The notes below the pieces were generated by a model. It worked only from the letters and a program-made list of their open reading frames with translations. It made no database searches and was not told where the DNA came from. From the NCBI GenBank assembly GCA_015655165.1, contig JAATFN010000213.1:1-6618 (forward strand): a stretch of DNA of 6,618 nucleotides, read 5' to 3'. Below are positions 5,474-6,618 of the stretch, piece by piece. A program made the translations under genes and the position numbers. How positions within the stretch are numbered: position 1 is the first letter of the stretch; each line of letters begins with the position of its first letter. The stretch is from Betaproteobacteria bacterium. Its GTDB lineage: Bacteria > Pseudomonadota > Gammaproteobacteria > Burkholderiales > Burkholderiaceae_D.

Positions 5474-6618
5474 ATGCATTACGCACTGGATTTTCGCACT
5501 TTCCTGTATAGCCACTACTTCTATACCGGATTAAGAATCGCCAGCGGCGTCATCTTCTCGATCATGTTTGTCATCAATATTGTCGACATGACAACCACGA
5601 TGACTGTCTTTCTTGGTGCGTTATGTACCAGCATGATGGATCTACCCAGCCCCTTGCGTCACAAATTCAATGAAATGCTTGCGGGCTTATTAATTTGTAC
5701 TATCGTGATGTTGATCATTTCGCTTGCATCACCCATATTCGTTTTGGTGGCACTATGCATGGTCATCGTGTGTTTCTTTGCCAGCATGATGTTGGTATAC
5801 GGCAAAAAAACCATGCCCATGCAATTTACGGCGCTTTTGGTCATGACACTGGCCATATCAAACAAGTTGCCTGCAATGCAAGCGTTCATTCATACGGCAT
5901 TCTTTTTTGGCGGTGGATTGGCCTATTTGCTGTATTCGATGGTGATCTCCGCTTTCCTGCGTAACAGGTTCAAACAACAAATTTTGTCCGAGTCGTTATT
6001 CGAGCTTGCCAGTTACCTGAGAATCAAATCCGGTTTTTATGACATCCAGTATGATCTAACCGCACAATTCAATATACTGGTACGTCAGCAAATTCTACTT
6101 GCAGACAAACAACAAGCAGCACGAGACTTGATTTTGCGCGATATACAGCCAAAATACGATGGCCGTTTAATTCAAATTCATCTCGCCATGCTGGACTTGT
6201 ACGAACAAGTCCTATCTACACACGCCGATTACGAATTATTACGTAATCATTTTGGTGACACCGATGTGATGATATTTCTACGCGACCTGGCAAGAAAGAC
6301 CGCAACCGATTTGGCAGATATTGCCTATGCCATTACCCGCAACCGTTTTTCAACTTCATCGGTCAATTACAAATCAGAGCTGCGCGCAATCGAATTTGAA
6401 TTAATCAAGTTGCAGCAAGACAGCTGGGGGCGACATATTCCCAATAGCGCCATTACAGTTTTGCATGCAACCTACAATAAAACGCGCGACATGATCGACC
6501 TGATCAATCGCTTGCATTTATCAACCCAGGCATCATTGGATTCACCCTCTTCATTTTCTAAAGACAATGTCACACCATTTCTGACACAACAAAAATACAA
6601 ATTCGCTTTATTGTGGTC
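5474..6618 (+). CDS. FUSC-family membrane protein, YccS-like, N-terminal part (3'-truncated by window edge)
   Basis: The frame runs from ATG 5474 through 381 whole codons to the window end without a stop. FUSC proteins are inner-membrane proteins linked to efflux of aromatic acids such as fusaric acid or p-hydroxybenzoate; the YccS/YhfK branch has no settled function. Seen here: a short cytosolic start (MHYALDFRTFLYSHYFYTGLR), then about five or six hydrophobic helices between residues 19 and 161 (roughly 19-37, 43-56, 67-86, 88-108, 115-129, 137-161), then the basic LRNRFK at 162-167 and a long soluble helical region (about 168-370) that begins to turn hydrophobic again at YKFALLW. This fits the first membrane block and first cytosolic domain of a roughly 700-residue YccS-like protein. 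The start is chosen because the upstream in-frame stop is at 5426-5428 and the family's YxYxGLRI stretch follows the ATG closely; a TTG at 5432 is the only rival. No strong ribosome-binding site is seen. The substrate is unknown. Confidence 0.85.
   Translation, partial: MHYALDFRTFLYSHYFYTGLRIASGVIFSIMFVINIVDMTTTMTVFLGALCTSMMDLPSPLRHKFNEMLAGLLICTIVMLIISLASPIFVLVALCMVIVCFFASMMLVYGKKTMPMQFTALLVMTLAISNKLPAMQAFIHTAFFFGGGLAYLLYSMVISAFLRNRFKQQILSESLFELASYLRIKSGFYDIQYDLTAQFNILVRQQILLADKQQAARDLILRDIQPKYDGRLIQIHLAMLDLYEQVLSTHADYELLRNHFGDTDVMIFLRDLARKTATDLADIAYAITRNRFSTSSVNYKSELRAIEFELIKLQQDSWGRHIPNSAITVLHATYNKTRDMIDLINRLHLSTQASLDSPSSFSKDNVTPFLTQQKYKFALLW

Noticed and set aside
1..6618. Mobile element, phage defence cluster, CRISPR array or toxin-antitoxin pair
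   Set aside because: No transposase, integrase, repeat array or small paired genes are visible; every sizeable frame is explained by a housekeeping, signalling or membrane-protein gene.

Overview
The window looks like an ordinary chromosomal stretch from a betaproteobacterium, most likely Burkholderiales (possibly Oxalobacteraceae-like). The reasons are the spoT-greB neighbourhood, the GreB N-terminus beginning MNKAFVKE, the protein families present, and a moderate GC content that I judge by eye to be just under half. The taxonomic placement is inference. I see no rRNA, tRNA, CRISPR array, insertion sequence, integrase or phage gene. Coding density is high and no gene-free stretch exceeds 300 bases.

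Layout: (1) 1-1143, plus strand: the C-terminal half of the bifunctional (p)ppGpp synthetase/hydrolase SpoT, cut by the window edge. (2) 1219-1782, minus strand: greB, convergent with spoT. (3) 1912-2826, plus strand: a double-length methylglyoxal synthase-like protein, divergent from greB. Its second half keeps the catalytic residues of the family, while its first half looks like a degenerate copy of the same fold. (4) 2868-4208, minus strand: an EAL-HDOD (YuxH-like) signalling protein, convergent with gene 3. (5) 4310-5197, minus strand: rlmJ, the 23S rRNA A2030 N6-methyltransferase, 101 bases upstream of the EAL-HDOD gene. (6) 5198-5473: a 276-base divergent intergenic region with inverted repeats. 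(7) 5474-6618, plus strand: the N-terminal part of a YccS-like FUSC-family membrane protein, cut by the window edge.

How they fit together: SpoT sets the alarmone level, GreB rescues backtracked RNA polymerase, and methylglyoxal synthase diverts dihydroxyacetone phosphate when phosphate is short. The first three genes are therefore all compatible with starvation and growth-rate control, but they do not form an operon (the strands run + - +). The last three genes look unrelated to one another. The most noteworthy item is the tandem-domain methylglyoxal synthase. I found no convincing multi-gene novel system.
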